DNA of 64,000 nucleotides, taken from NCBI GenBank assembly GCA_905147135.1, contig LR990057.1, forward strand, positions 3,658,001-3,722,000, given 5' to 3'. Of this stretch, positions 42,335 to 54,154 are shown piece by piece. Each line of letters starts with the position of its first letter. The stretch's first letter is position 1. Under the pieces are notes generated by a model that was not told the DNA's origin, searched no databases, and saw only the letters and a list, made by a program, of their open reading frames with translations. The DNA comes from Blastobasis lacticolella. Its lineage: Eukaryota > Arthropoda > Insecta > Lepidoptera > Blastobasidae. The position numbers and the translations under genes were made by a program.

Positions 42335-43390
42335 TTTAAAATATCACTCATTACTAACTTGTATATCAAAAATCTATATTCTATTCTTTTATAGGTTTCA
42401 TTACGCCTTAGCTAGGATACCTAGATACCTAGGAAATCATTGAGCTTACAAAAAGCCCTCAGTGCTCTTTGAGACAACGGGCATGTTGAGAAGCTCTAGT
42501 GCTTAAGTAGCCTTTTCCAAGGTAAGGGCTTTGGCGAGTAGCTTTATCTGACTCTTGATCACGTGGTGCTGGGAAGAAAGCTTCAAAGTGCTTTAAGCGT
42601 CGTATCTTTTATTCATTACGTTGCTTGATTACGTTCAAGTTTAGTTGGGTTTTATAGTAAATTATTACCATGCTTTACGTGGTACAGAAAATCTGGCATT
42701 TCTTACACTTGAAGAAATGTCAGGAGTCAGGAAAATTACTGTATCTACGGATTTTGACAGGCTATCCAATAATAAATAGAATAATCGAACTATTCATACC
42801 ATATCCGAATAGTTCGAGTTCGAGAGAATTGTTCTATCGAACCTTCGCGTGGCCAACAGAGGGTCTACGTAATGAGGATGAGTACCCAGACCGTGGCGGG
42901 TGCTGCGATGGCGGAATTGTGCTGTGGGCACCAAATCAAACAGTTCCTCAGAACATTCCAAGCCCAGGGCTTCAATTCTGGTACGGAAATCGTCTCAGTT
43001 TCAGTAACATTACAATTGCATCGCATGTCAAACGTGTGATTGTTATTCAAATGACAGATGTTGAGTTGCAACTTTCATGAGTTCGAACTTTTCCACAATT
43101 CGTTTTCTGGTACTTTAGTTGCATTATGGTTTTATATGGCTGTTGGTACTCCAATAAACAAATAAATTACTAAGTTGCATCTTTCTTAGTTCTCAAACTG
43201 CCTTCAATTCAGTCAACGAAAACGTGTCAAAGGTCGAACAATGATTTAACTGCAATTTAACTTGGATGATGCTGGGACTGACTCAATACCTTGACGTAAT
43301 TATAGTTACATTACAGTTACATTGCACACCAGAATCGGTACCCAGGAAGCCTATGGAAAATAAATGCAAAGTTACAGACATAATCTAAAG
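42335..43390. other. Non-coding, one unassigned open frame
   Basis: A 136-residue open frame on + (42670-43080) has no family motif, no splice context and shares its length with an open frame on the opposite strand, so I do not call it a gene. Confidence 0.3.
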
Positions 43391-43395
43391 ATTAA

Positions 43396-43510
43396 AAGGT
43401 ATTTTACGGGTTTCCTACCCCGTAGGTACCTTTGTTTACGAGTAGTCCGATACTGCGACGCAGTTGCATGCATCATAGCCATGGGACGAAGGGTGTGTGA
43501 TAATAACCGC
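43396..43510. mobile_element. MITE related to 9321-9438, opposite orientation
   Basis: acgggtttcctaccccgtag at the start, gcgacgcagttgcatgcatc and, at the right edge, gtgtgataataaccgcgat. The interior matches the reverse complement of 9345-9420. Confidence 0.55.
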
Positions 43511-43595
43511 GATAGTTTAATGGTATAATTCAAAGTATTTATATTTAACATTTAAATTAAATAATTAATAATAATATCTTGATAAAATTCTCATG

Positions 43596-43850
43596 GACAT
43601 ATATGTATGGCGCGTCGCTGTACGGAGTTAAGAGGTCGACAGTTTCGCCGGCCCAAAGATGAGAGCAATATTCTTATATGAGGCTGGCTGCACCCACATA
43701 GTATAGCTAGTGTCAAATAAGAAGAGCCTTGGCGGGTCACGTGGTTCGACTTGCGCTGTATGCAGTTAAGGACTCCAAGCTTTCTTGCGGCTAATTTGCC
43801 TATACCTTCAAAGTGATCGACTTTAGGTTTGTTGCCTGACATTTGAAAAT
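43596..43850 (-). pseudogene. Non-LTR RT C-terminal fragment
   Basis: The - strand frame reads GKLAARKLGVLNCIQRKS and, later, RPLNSVQRRAIHI. These match the conserved KLGVLN..R and LDSVQRRA blocks of lepidopteran Jockey/R1-type reverse transcriptases. Upstream and downstream parts are missing. Confidence 0.65.
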
Positions 43851-44329
43851 ATAACTTTTCAGCTTGTATCGCGCTTTTTTAACAAAAATTCGTAATGTTT
43901 TTGAAAGGAGGACACTTAGACCTTTCAAGTGTAATTAATAATTTTCACAATTATATTTGCTACCTAGATCGAGTTATTTTTCCAAAAGTCAGGCAACAAA
44001 TCTAGAGTCTTCTTTTAGCCCAGCAGTGTATATTATAAGGTTGCGTCCAAATCTGCCTGTTTGCCTAACGTAAGACATAAAAAAAAACGATACAGAGGGA
44101 CAGACGGCGGGAAGCGACTTTGTATAGCGACTATGTAAATATAGATACGCGTTACTCTTCTTCGAATAACGGACTCAATGAATATGTATTTTCTGCTCAT
44201 TGAACTAAAGCAGTCCTCAAGCCAGTGGTCTAAGGAAAATAAAATAAGAAAAAGTTCGTTCATTTTATCATTTTCATGGAAAAAATCCACGATTTCGAGA
44301 AGACGTTTTTGAAAGGTCACTCGTCTGAC

Positions 44330-44640
44330 CGTTAATGTCCCGGTTGTGCTTTCGCGCACGGGGGCCCGGAGTCCGCCTTGACCATGATCCAGGATTTGTC
44401 AGATCAGATAATTACAGTGGAGCGACTGCCATCTGACCTCCGTGACCCTGCTACCATGAAACCTGAATGAAGCCTGAATGTGCATGTTTCATCAGGATGT
44501 TTTCCCTCACCATAAGAGCATCGATTAGCATTGAACTAATGTACATAGACAATAATCATTGTTACATGGCCGCAGTGGGATTCGAACCCGGTACCTCTCG
44601 CTTACGAGACAGATGCCTCACCCACTCGCCCACCGACGCT
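44330..44640 (-). mobile_element. SINE-A, nearly full length
   Basis: Reverse orientation; tail side gttaatgtcccggttgtgct, tRNA-like head at the right with gggattcgaacccggtacct and ctcgcccaccgacgct. A part of the middle (around 44455) is deleted. Confidence 0.8.
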
Positions 44641-44644
44641 CCTC

Positions 44645-45320
44645 AAAGCTAGTTAAGGGTCACTGAATGTTCTTTTAAAATCTTCACTCGAAAATGCTTG
44701 GTAATTTTATGAGCCGTTATGGGAGGTGAAGTGTGAATAAAAGGTAGCAAGGAATGGATATTGGACGGGAGCAACCTTCGTTATGTGATACTTACTTACA
44801 TGCCTTATTCGTACAGATGGCGAAGTGGTCTACCACTAATAATTTGCCTTTTTATTTTTTTTATTTTTTTTATTCTACGCTGTAGCTGTGACAAGTAAGT
44901 GCGAGTGTCCCATCAGCCACCACTGGACGACTGTACTGAAACAGCTTCAATTCACGAGATAGGCAGTAGCTTCTATACGACTTCGTTCTTATGGTTCGCC
45001 ATATTTCATTCATACATATATGTAATTATTACTGATTAATTAATTTATTGTAATGTATTGACATGGTAGCTTTAGTGTTCATTAATTACCTAGGTTATAA
45101 TTAGCGACTCGGCTATTAATGCCATACGAATAAATAAATTGACATGGTTAAATTTATGATTTTATGAAATTGTTTGACATTGATATTTTTAGTTAATTGA
45201 CATAAGTATGGAATTTGACATTGTTATTATTTTTATATTTTTGGTAATTAATTTAAAAACTACTTACGTACCTAAGCAGATATGGAATTGTAAATTCTGA
45301 AATAAATGATTATTTATTTA
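44645..45320. other. Non-coding, nothing recognised
   Basis: AT-rich, no assignment. Confidence 0.3.
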
Positions 45321-45324
45321 TGTA

Positions 45325-45990
45325 ACAAACGAGCAGACAGCCCGCCTGATGGTAAGCGGTAACTGTCGCCCGTAACATCTACGATTAATGCATTTAGGTT
45401 GCAGGCAACAAAATGTAGAACCGCAGGTGCGTTGTCACTGTGAGGACTAAGATGAAATGCCGCACGCCCGTAATTGCGCTAGCTACCTTATCCTTCAAAC
45501 CGGAACATAACAATGCCCCGTGAGGTGAGGTGTTCTGATACACAAGGTGTATTCCGGGGGAGATTGAAGCAACATCTCCTTGACTTACAAAAATGAGGTC
45601 CTTTGTCTGAGTCTAGATATGGAATAGATTGTTATTTATTGTTTTATTAAGTTATTTGTTATGCATTGTTTATGTTATTGGATATGTATCTAAGTAGTTG
45701 CTATTGTTTATGTTAGTATTATATTTTGTACATTGCCTAAAATGTTAATATTCTGTGATTAGTTTATGTGTAAATGGTTGCCTGGAAGAGATCGCTCTCA
45801 GCGATAAGGCCGCCCTTGTACCTATATTGTTTTAAACTGTATTTTTACGATCTCCTTTAATGTACAATAAAGTGTTATAAATAAAAGAAATAAAAAAAAC
45901 AATGCAAGCTTGGCGGCAGAAATAGATAAGGCGGTGGTACTCACCCAGGTGGACTCCTCAGGCTAGACAGAGTCCTACCACCTGTTAAAA
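45325..45990 (+). repeat. Dispersed repeat F, split by a LINE insertion
   Basis: Left part: cccgcctgatggtaagcggt, gaggactaagatgaaatgcc, ttatccttcaaaccgg. Right part: gcggcagaaatagataaggc, ggtactcacccaggtggact. The uninterrupted form is at 62749-63030. Confidence 0.65.
45517..45897 (+). mobile_element. 5'-truncated LINE 3' end with target duplication
   Basis: A 381-bp insert ends in gcctggaagagatcgctctc, aatgtacaataaagtgttat and an A-rich tail. It is flanked by aacaatgc at 45509-45516 and 45898-45905. It splits repeat F cleanly. The 3' UTR type is that of lepidopteran CR1/Jockey-like LINEs. Confidence 0.75.
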
Positions 45991-45991
45991 T

Positions 45992-46430
45992 TTTTAAATA
46001 ATTCTAAAATATAGAAGTTATCTACGTACTTATGTAATAATAACGGCACTGGTCTAGACCAGTGCAGCGTGTTTGCGAGACTTTCATTCGGTTTTCACAA
46101 TCAGTTAGATAATTTTTTTCGAAAGGTTTTATAGGTATGTACGAGTACCTATAGTACATGCATATAAGAAAAGCCCTTGCTTTAAAAAAATAAAAAAAGA
46201 AGCTGGGTTGGGTCCCTAGTATAGATTTAATTTCTTTTTGCTCTCATAGGAATTATTACAAAAATAATAAACAAAGAAAAACTTAACTTATCGTGGGCAA
46301 AGGCGCTACAAGTGATCTTTACCAGGCAACCTTTGTGTAAAGAATATTTTATTCCTCATAATAATATATAAATAAAAGTCAACATAAGGAAAAATAAATT
46401 ATAACGTAAAACCATACCTAATTAGGCCGT
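45992..46430. other. Non-coding, nothing recognised
   Basis: AT-rich, no assignment. Confidence 0.3.
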
Positions 46431-46435
46431 GTGGT

Positions 46436-46651
46436 GTCCGGCAGAGTAGAATAGCACCAACCCCTTACACTCGTGGGTGTCGTATAAGGCGACTAATGTT
46501 TTCGAGGCAAAAAAATCAAGAGTCAAGATCTTTTACATTGTTATACTTTTAAAACTGCGATTTCCAACCCGCATGGCAAGCGTGGAGATAATAGCAATAA
46601 CCTCCTCTTTTGTTGGAGAGGCCCAAGTCCTGTTATGGTCCAGTCCTAATT
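46436..46651 (+). mobile_element. SINE-B with 12-bp target duplication
   Basis: Full-length but internally shortened copy flanked by atacctaattag at 46424-46435 and 46652-46663. Confidence 0.85.
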
Positions 46652-46835
46652 ATACCTAATTAGTGATATAAATATACACTACACCCAATATTACACACCG
46701 TAAGTAATAGGTACTACACACACTATTTAACAAACTTAAAATAACTTACTTCACAAGACAGGCTCGACCGCACTAACCCAATTAAGGTAACATGTTCGTC
46801 CGAGTTGGGACAAGTTAACGAGTTTGGGATGCTCT

Positions 46836-46855
46836 GGGCATGCCCAGACATGTCT
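46836..46855. promoter_or_regulatory. Perfect p53-type response element match
   Basis: GGGCATGCCC directly followed by AGACATGTCT. Both decamers fit RRRCWWGYYY and there is no spacer. It lies in a GC-rich patch (46740-46945) with no gene recognised nearby, so regulatory use is unproven. Confidence 0.3.
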
Positions 46856-46954
46856 TTTGAACTCGTAATTGTGTTACGCCCTGTGCGGCTGGCTGTGTGG
46901 TCAGCGGGCCTCTGTTTCGCAGACGAGATCGGGTTGGGACACATCTGTCAGCTT

Positions 46955-47225
46955 CATCATCATCACAGCCCATATCAGTCCACTGTAGAACTTAAGGCCT
47001 CTGCCACGAAAGGGGCGGTTATTGCCATTATCTCTATACTCGGCAGGCAGGTTGGAGATCGCAGTGTTATAAATATAACAATGGAAAACGCTGCTGCCCA
47101 TTTTCCAGTCTATGGAGACTGTATAACTTTTGCCTCGAAAACATTAGTCGCCTTGTACGACACCCACGAGTGTCAAGGATTGGTGCTATGCTACTCTGCC
47201 GGATACCACAGGGCTACTAAGTAAA
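46955..47225 (-). mobile_element. SINE-B with 9-bp target duplication
   Basis: Reverse orientation, beginning catcatcatcacagcccata and ending ccggataccacagggcta; flanked by tgtcagctt at 46946-46954 and 47226-47234. Confidence 0.82.
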
Positions 47226-47524
47226 TGTCAGCTTAGGAAATGATAAGTTCTCAAATGAAAAAAGGTTTTCATAACAAGCTTTTATACGCGTTCTATTTTT
47301 TACCTCCGACGAAAAAAGAGGTGTTATAACTTTGACGCGTGTGGCAGCGAATCTGTGTATCTGTAGCGTGTGTCAGTCTGTGGCATCGTAGCTCCTGAAC
47401 GGAGTTTAATTGAAATGGTTCGTAACTTTGTTAAAAAAAAGATAAGTAATTTGGTGGGGCTTATCCGATCTTTTCTGACGGTTAGGTTTTAACTAGATAC
47501 TATGTACCATCAGTCAAAGTAAGT

Positions 47525-47598
47525 CATCATCATCATCATCTTGGCGTTATGTCCCGGTTTCGCCCCGCGCAGCACGCGAGGGCCCGGGGTCCGCCTTC
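47525..47598 (-). mobile_element. SINE-A tail fragment
   Basis: catcatcatcatcttggcgt, gtcccggtttcg and cccggggtccgcctt match only the 3' end of SINE-A in reverse. Confidence 0.55.
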
Positions 47599-47844
47599 CT
47601 GCTATTCTTGGCCCACTTCGCTCGGTCTTCGGCATCCCTTATTGGCACGCAATCAGTTAAAGTAAGTATTTATTATTATTTCACAACAGCCCTGCGTATT
47701 GTACTTGTCAAGGCAAATCAAATGAGCGCAAACTCGACGGCTTTATTTCCTATGCATAGTTTAGGAGTGCCTACGATCACTTTCCGTCATCATCATCATT
47801 CATTGATTTCACCTAGTGTGTGATAATATTAGTATTACGTAGTT

Positions 47845-48050
47845 GAGGTGAGTAAGGTCTCCAGTCCTCCATGGGGTGGGCATTAGGGGATCCGTGGCTT
47901 TGGCAGTGGAGGGGCATTTGGCCGTTTTGCTGCCAGAGCAACGTGCTACAGAGGTGGGCAACGCATTGGCAATACACTTGATTATAGGCAGTGGTGACCA
48001 CTTTCCATCAGGTGGCCCGCTTGCCTGTTTGCCTAACACATGACATAAAA
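47845..48050 (-). repeat. Dispersed repeat E
   Basis: Reverse copy: cagtggaggggcatttggcc, ggcaacgcattggcaataca, gtggtgaccactttccatca, cttgcctgtttgcctaac. The ~100-residue open frame on - here is repeat-derived. Confidence 0.6.
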
Positions 48051-48054
48051 AAAA

Positions 48055-49320
48055 ATTTGCCTCTACCATGAACACTAGGTACGCAATATTGCGTAGCAGA
48101 CACTCACTCAATAATTTAAGCGTTGTGTTCGCTAGGGTTGGTTTTATACAGTGTACGATTCATGTACTCAGGTCTCTTAATATAGATAACAAAAATGTAA
48201 CATGTAGTCCAACCTTTATTGAGTACGACGACACTGAACACAATCAACTTTTGATTTACAACTTAAAGGTCAAAATGTAAACTTAACTAGTACTTTCGCA
48301 TATTGCGCCATTGAGATAAAAAGTATTGAAGATTTATTTTCAAAAAAGGAAAGTAAATATTTTTATTTAACCATTTACTATTTTATGAAAATGTGTCAAA
48401 AGCACACTTAATTCATCATCATCGTCCTAGCGCTCATCCCGGCCATTGCCAGCTACTTAATAGGCATAATCAAAATAGGTCCAGTAGTTAGATCAGTCAA
48501 ATATTTTTACCCATTGATTGCTTTTAGATTGCATTTCACCCTTACTCACCCGATGGGAAGCGACGACGAGAGCTGAGATAAAAAAAAATCTATTTACATA
48601 AAGATATAGCAAACTTGCCTAGAAAAGATACCCTTGACTCGAAAACTCCAACATATACATGTACCTTCATTGAAGTATAAAAGAAATACAAACCGTGTAA
48701 TAGAAAATTAATGGTCAGAAGCTCCAATTTGCAAACCCATAACGCAAATTAACGCTCGACAAAGCGCTCTACCTACGCGTAGCGGAAATGGCGTCGACGT
48801 AACTTCCGCTGGCGACCGAAACCGGTTCCAAGCGGATATTATAAGTCATCAGGGGGTTGATGACTCAACTCTATGTAGAGTGCCACAAAGTTAGCTGCCC
48901 CGGTGGCCGAAGCTGGAACTAAATATCGCCATTTATAAATGTCATGTCAATCCCAACAACAGCGCCGCTGTCACGGCGTCAGGTAATTTGTTGTTGCTCT
49001 ATAGGGTTATGTGGTAGAGCAATGTAGAGTTCATTGAATTGTTTTGCGATAGATCTATGCTTACTAAAGTTTACGATATGATTAATGGTTAATGGTAACT
49101 GTTTAATATATTACGATGAAAGTAGATATAGTGGGTTATTTAGAAGAAATGTATGCTAACATGCATCGACAGGGCTACTTTATAAGGCCTAAGTCTGGAT
49201 GTTTATATGACGTTTGGCATCAGACGCTGTGACCTGTGTTAACCCTTCAGGGTCCTAATGACCTCCCGATAATACGGACCGCGTCTGACCTAGTCATGTG
49301 TTGAGTAAGCTCCAGGCATT
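48055..49320. other. Non-coding, nothing recognised
   Basis: No assignable exon, RNA gene or shared repeat. Confidence 0.3.
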
Positions 49321-49321
49321 A

Positions 49322-49425
49322 GACGGCAGAGAACAGGCAAGCGGGCCACCTGATGAAAGTGGTTACCGTCGCTTATGGATATCAGCTACCCAGGAGCGCT
49401 ACCACAATGTTGCCCGCCTCTAAAG
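49322..49425 (+). repeat. Dispersed repeat E/F-like fragment
   Basis: aggcaagcgggccacctgat, gtggttaccgtcgcttatgg, aatgttgcccgcctct. Confidence 0.4.
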
Positions 49426-49939
49426 AGACCTCCTTTGATAACTCTAACTTGATTCCATATCATAATCCAAACGGAATACATAAGTAGGTGCGTAAACCTG
49501 CCAGTAGCATTAAAGAGGTCTTGTTGGAGGTCGCAGATGTGATGAATTCACGTCGCTGGGTCGGATGAGACCTGAGGTCGAGAGCAAATGGCTACAACGC
49601 GAAAATGCTCCAGACCAGGGAAAGTGGAAAGCGGATCCTGGTAGAAGCCGAGAGTGAACACTGGGATAAAGACAATGGCTTTTGAAATCAGACAGATCCG
49701 AAGTAGTTTCATAGATATATGTGAATCATCAATTTTCATAATTATGATCATATATTTTCTGCTTCAACGACTCCGTTCCCTCAAATTTGTACAACACAGG
49801 GGGTCATTGATAATAAAAATGAATCTACAAAAAATAACCTACCACAAGTTAATCTCCGCACGCCCCCACTTTATTTACTCCCTGACAAATCGATGTTCTT
49901 CGCCGCTAAGGGTTGTGAGCCTTGGCTGAGTGGCCAGAA

Positions 49940-50185
49940 TCGAGGGGTCTGTAGCCCCCCTCGGTTTTGGTTAGAAATGGGGATTGGAGACGGTTTCGTT
50001 GCAAGTTGGAGGGGTCAGGGTTAACTGGTCGGGTCACAGTGCGCAAGCGTGATAAAAATGGCGCCCGAAAAAAGCGGGAAATAAGAGAAAGAAGTGCGGG
50101 GGGGTGCCCTCGAAGGAAGAGTCGGCAGAGGCGGGTTGGTAGCCGCTATGGATGGCGCGTTGGGGTTTCATGGGCTTTGGTTTTG
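49940..50185. promoter_or_regulatory. GC-rich island with E2F- and NRF1-like motifs
   Basis: Contains aatggcgcccgaaaa and agcgggaaataa (E2F-like) next to agtgcgcaagcg (NRF1-like), in a CpG-enriched patch flanked by AT-rich DNA. A hairpin-like gaggggtctgtagcccccctc lies at its left edge. An open frame of 117 residues crosses it without recognisable motifs. Whether this is a promoter, an exon or a GC-rich repeat cannot be settled. Confidence 0.2.
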
Positions 50186-50189
50186 GTAT

Positions 50190-52730
50190 TTTTTAGCCGA
50201 AAATTTCGTGATTCGCTTAGTTTTCGTGTAATGTTGTCTATGCTTTCTGAATTGTCATGTAAATCCATAATTATATCAACAAATTTTGCTTTGGGATTGA
50301 GCCTTTTTTACTCTTCCTGAGCTATTCCCGGTGCTATTATTATAGAGTAGTACATCGACAAAATTGCAAACCTGTACTTTTTGATGGCCCAAAATTTGTT
50401 TAGTTGGAAAACAGTTGAAAAATAAATTATAGAACATTTTTTGATGATAAAATGAAAAAGTATAAATTTTGCACTAAGCAACACAATGGCACATTATTGC
50501 ATGCACAGGATGCTTTTATTTCTATAAAGCTGCGTCTTGGTGTCGTTTAGTACTAAGGTCTATCATTATATTAATAGTTTTTAGTAAAAACATACGATGG
50601 ATTTTTTATATTTTTACCTAATATTAGACTCATCTCTGTTTTCGACATGTAGATGTACTCTGAAAAAATCGCAAAAAAGAATCAGCTGTTTCATACAATT
50701 TGGTATTCGTTTTTAATTTTGGTATAAACAGCCGGTTCTTTAAGGATTCAGAGTTAGTGCCATAGTAATAATTGTTTGTTATCACGAGCACATATTGTGT
50801 GCATACCCCTTGGTGTCTAGAATTAATTTACAGTCAATTCCTATACATTAATTTCTTGCAGAATACTATTATTTCAGAACAGAATATAGTTATTTCGTCA
50901 CTTTGTGTTGTTTTACTTGTTAGAAAAACGCTGTTCGAATAGGACCACGATAAGTTTGTATTGACTGACAGTAGTAAAAATAATAAAATGTTGATATGGC
51001 AATAATATGGGTATAATCTGTCATAGTCAGTCCGTCTTGTAAATATTGAGTTATTTGGTCATTATTACCTTGAACTTGTACTTTTAATTTGTCTAAATTA
51101 TTAATTATGCTGAAAATTATTTCCCGCGCTTCCTTTTTAATTGTTTTGCCCATTATTTTTCATAACTCACGAAATAAACAGTCCTACCGAATACAAATTG
51201 TTTGTTTGACGTTGAAAAAATTTGGCATAAGGTGCCATACATAAATCTTTTTTAATAAGCGATTCGGACGTAGCGTGGTCTTATTCTAGCCAGAAAAATA
51301 TGTAAAACAAAAACTTTAAGGATTTACACTATTACCAAGTTACACATTTTTACATTATCAGTAACAATAAAACCAACCTACTTCATACATTTCTGGCCAC
51401 CCCTTCAGCGATACCATACTACACTACCAAGTCCTCAAGAAATACCACGATAAAAACCACAGTGTGCCCATCACTAGTCCGTATACAGCTGCGTGCTAGG
51501 GGTGTGTCTTCCCCTCACGCCGCCCCGGGAGTGGGGTGTCCACCCCTAGCTGAGTCGTGCCTCGTTTGCATGGGATATTTGGCCAGGCAAGTGTGCAAGC
51601 TGGGGCGAGTTACGTGCAGTATAATAGTAGAATGTTAGGCCGGGTATGTGCATAAGCAGTGGTGCTATTACTTAATTTACAAATGATTTCGAGACTTGCA
51701 TGCAATTATTTCATTTACATAAATAACTAAATTATGTGAATCAATGTTTGAAAAGACCTGTTAAATTTTCTTTTTTGTAATTTTGTGTGCAATAAGGAAT
51801 ATATCTATCTATCTGTCTATCTTTGGCTCATATTTCAAATTTATTTTTCGTTTCTTTTATCGAAACCAGTACATTTTTTTTTCTATTAATTAGGTTTATG
51901 AGCGTTTTACACCGATGTGCTATTAGTATATAACTTAACCGACAGAACAGTTCGGATTATCCCCGAACAAGTTTACTTGAACTAAAATATTTTCTTAACT
52001 ACAGAACCAATTTTAATGAAACAAAGCTAAGAACTGCAAACTGAATAAAAAAAATTGATATAAACTGTTTTTGTCTCACCTTACAACTGTTACTTAACAA
52101 TACGAGCTACAGTTTCAGTGGGTACGACTAAGAAAATTGCATATCCCTGATAATCTCCGTATCGAAATCTTTCCTTTGCAATGTAGCTTGGGGTTCTTCA
52201 ATGCATGTCTACAGAAAGGTACGCCGAAGGCTGACACTGCACCCGCTCTCCAGCTGATGTCTCGGGCTGACGTCTCCAGCTGATGTCTCGGGCTGACGTC
52301 TCCAGCTGATGTCTCGGGCGTCAGTTGCCGTGTTCCATCAGGAAAACCGTCTGACCGTGTGACTCCCTACTGCCTAGATGATAATGATGCCACCTGTTGG
52401 AAAGCGGTCACCGCTGTCTAATCTTCTAAATAAAGTGAACACAGTGGCGAGTTAGTGCTCCCACCATCTAAACAAGCACCAATCGCTAAAGAGGAATGTC
52501 ACATCTATCTTTCTTTATCGCGATAACGCCAAAACAGATTCCAAGAACCGTTGGACTGGACAAATTTGGTTGATGGACCGATTTACTTGTACTTCGGACT
52601 AGCTTTAGACCGCGAATTTGCACGCGCAAAATTCGGAGCCGGTTCCTGCCACCACATTGGGATTGCCCGCGGGAATGGGTTCAGAATTTTTTTTTATTCG
52701 AGTGCAAATGTTTGTAGGTAATAATGTAGG
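50190..52730. other. Non-coding, TATC microsatellite at about 51801-51830
   Basis: AT-rich sequence. A short tandem GATGTCTCGGGCTGACGTCTCCAGCT array (about 26-bp unit, roughly three copies) lies at 52240-52320, and (TATC)n at 51801-51830. No gene recognised. Confidence 0.4.
52244..52322 (+). repeat. Short tandem repeat, ~26-bp unit, about 3 copies
   Basis: The block ccagctgatgtctcgggctg plus acgtct is repeated in tandem with near identity before diverging to cgggcgtcagttgcc. Confidence 0.85.
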
Positions 52731-52734
52731 TAAG

Positions 52735-53059
52735 AGCATCGGTGGCCTCGTGGTTGAGAGGTTCGACTTGAAAGTGAGAGGTACCGGGTTCGAACCCCAG
52801 CACCACCAATGACTCTTTTCTGAGTCGTACTTAAGTACAGCGGAACGAGTGCCATCTGACCTCCGTGACCCTGTTAATAGATGAACCTGACGAGATTCGT
52901 CGATCATGTTTTCACAGTCGGTCACCTAAATGTGCAAGTTTCTGCCGAGGTCTGTGCGGTTACTGTTCCACTAATGTACTTACCTGATCTGCCAAATCCT
53001 GGATCATAGTAAAGGCGGACACCCGGGCCTTGCGTGCGATTGCATTATCGCCAAAATGA
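52735..53059 (+). mobile_element. SINE-A, rearranged
   Basis: The tRNA-like head has a perfect B box (GGTTCGAACCC). An internal segment (52840-52955) is the reverse complement of the usual body (gtgccatctgacctccgtga), then the normal 3' end ctgccaaatcctggatcata resumes. This is an internal inversion or a nested opposite copy. Confidence 0.7.
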
Positions 53060-53099
53060 CCAAAGTCTCGAGCAAAAGTTAGTAGGGATGCCAATCGAC

Positions 53100-53165
53100 T
53101 CCCAAGACTGTTCAACCAGTCTCAGGTTCTTCAGAAGAAGGCCTTGAAGTTTAATCAGCTTCATA
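53100..53165 (-). repeat. Dispersed repeat C fragment
   Basis: tgttcaaccagtctcaggtt and catagtacgaaac match repeat C in reverse. Confidence 0.45.
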
Positions 53166-53309
53166 GTACGAAACGGCCCATGAAAGAAATAGGCGAGCGT
53201 TATTTAACCCTTGTTAACGGTCTCGTACGCTGCTGGTCTATTGCCGCATATAACCTATACTATATATAGTATATTATAGTATATTATATACTCCGTATCC
53301 TATCCTATT

Positions 53310-53450
53310 ATTTTATTATTATTATAAATGCAAAAGTTTGTAAGAATAGTCGTGTGTTTGGATGTTTGTTACTCCTTCACGCAAAAACTACGGAACGGAT
53401 TTTGATAAAATTTAGCAGCAATACAGCTTATAGCCTAGAATAGCACAGAA
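53310..53450 (+). mobile_element. Widespread lepidopteran repeat fragment
   Basis: ataaatgcaaaagtttgtaa and cacgcaaaaactacggaacg with gattttgataaaattt form a sequence signature I recognise as common in moth and butterfly genomes (often associated with Helitron-like elements). No termini resolved. Confidence 0.4.
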
Positions 53451-53459
53451 TATAATAAC

Positions 53460-53879
53460 AACAACAAAAAAAACTTTATTCCAATCAACACTACATACAA
53501 TAAAAACAACAAAAAAACGCAATTCCAAATACACGAATATATTAAAGGCATTTGATTAAAACGACCCCAGAAGCGTCGCTAAGATTTCGCCTTCGCCCAA
53601 TTACACGAGGGCCTAACAAGCCGAACCAAAACCTGCACTTTAGGGGTACGGGGGTGAGCGGGTGCAGAGGGTGGCAAGAATACAAAAATAGGGGTGCCAA
53701 GGACCTAGCGATGGGGACGCCGACGATTTTTGTTGAGGAAAAATGCTGCGGCGCGCCGGCGGTCGGTTTAGGTACGCCTGGATATTGTATTGCTGCAAAT
53801 TTTAGCATTTTGTGTGAATTTGCTCTCGACCGGGCCTGGTCTAGCGACTAATAGCGAACGGCACTGGTCTAGTGGCAGC
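53460..53879. other. GC-rich patch with open frames on both strands, unassigned
   Basis: Open frames of 99 (+) and 88 (-) residues overlap here. Neither shows a domain that I know, and being open on both strands is expected from composition. It may be part of a repeat, since repeat C follows directly. Confidence 0.3.
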
Positions 53880-54090
53880 GTAGGCAAGGTTAAGCTATGT
53901 TCGCAGAGTCCGGGAACTGGACCGTACCTTGAGGCTAGTCGAATTTCGGCACCGCAACGAGCTCGGTACTCATCTAATATTGTGGGTGAAGCGAGGTTGA
54001 CTCAGGTCTTCCGCCGGAGACACTGAGACTGGTTGTATAGTTTCGGGAGCCCGTTAACACCCTATGACGGTGTATAATAATAATACCTAC
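53880..54090 (+). repeat. Dispersed repeat C with TAA tail
   Basis: cgtaccttgaggctagtcga, accgcaacgagctcggtact, gtgaagcgaggttgactcag, then gacggtgtataataataata. The A/T-rich trinucleotide tail suggests a retroposon 3' end. Confidence 0.55.
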
Positions 54091-54154
54091 TGTCGATATA
54101 TTGTTATATATACACTGTTTTTAGTTATTTTCTGTAATTATTTTTATATAAAGG

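Noticed and set aside
42670..43080. 136-residue open frame
   Set aside because: No recognisable domain, no splice or start support, and an overlapping open frame on the opposite strand. Not enough to call a gene.
49967..50320. 117-residue arginine-rich open frame
   Set aside because: It lies in the GC-rich island, where long frames appear by composition, and has no motif.
53542..53851. Overlapping open frames on both strands (99 and 88 residues)
   Set aside because: Both strands open over the same GC-rich patch with no domain in either; probably repeat DNA.
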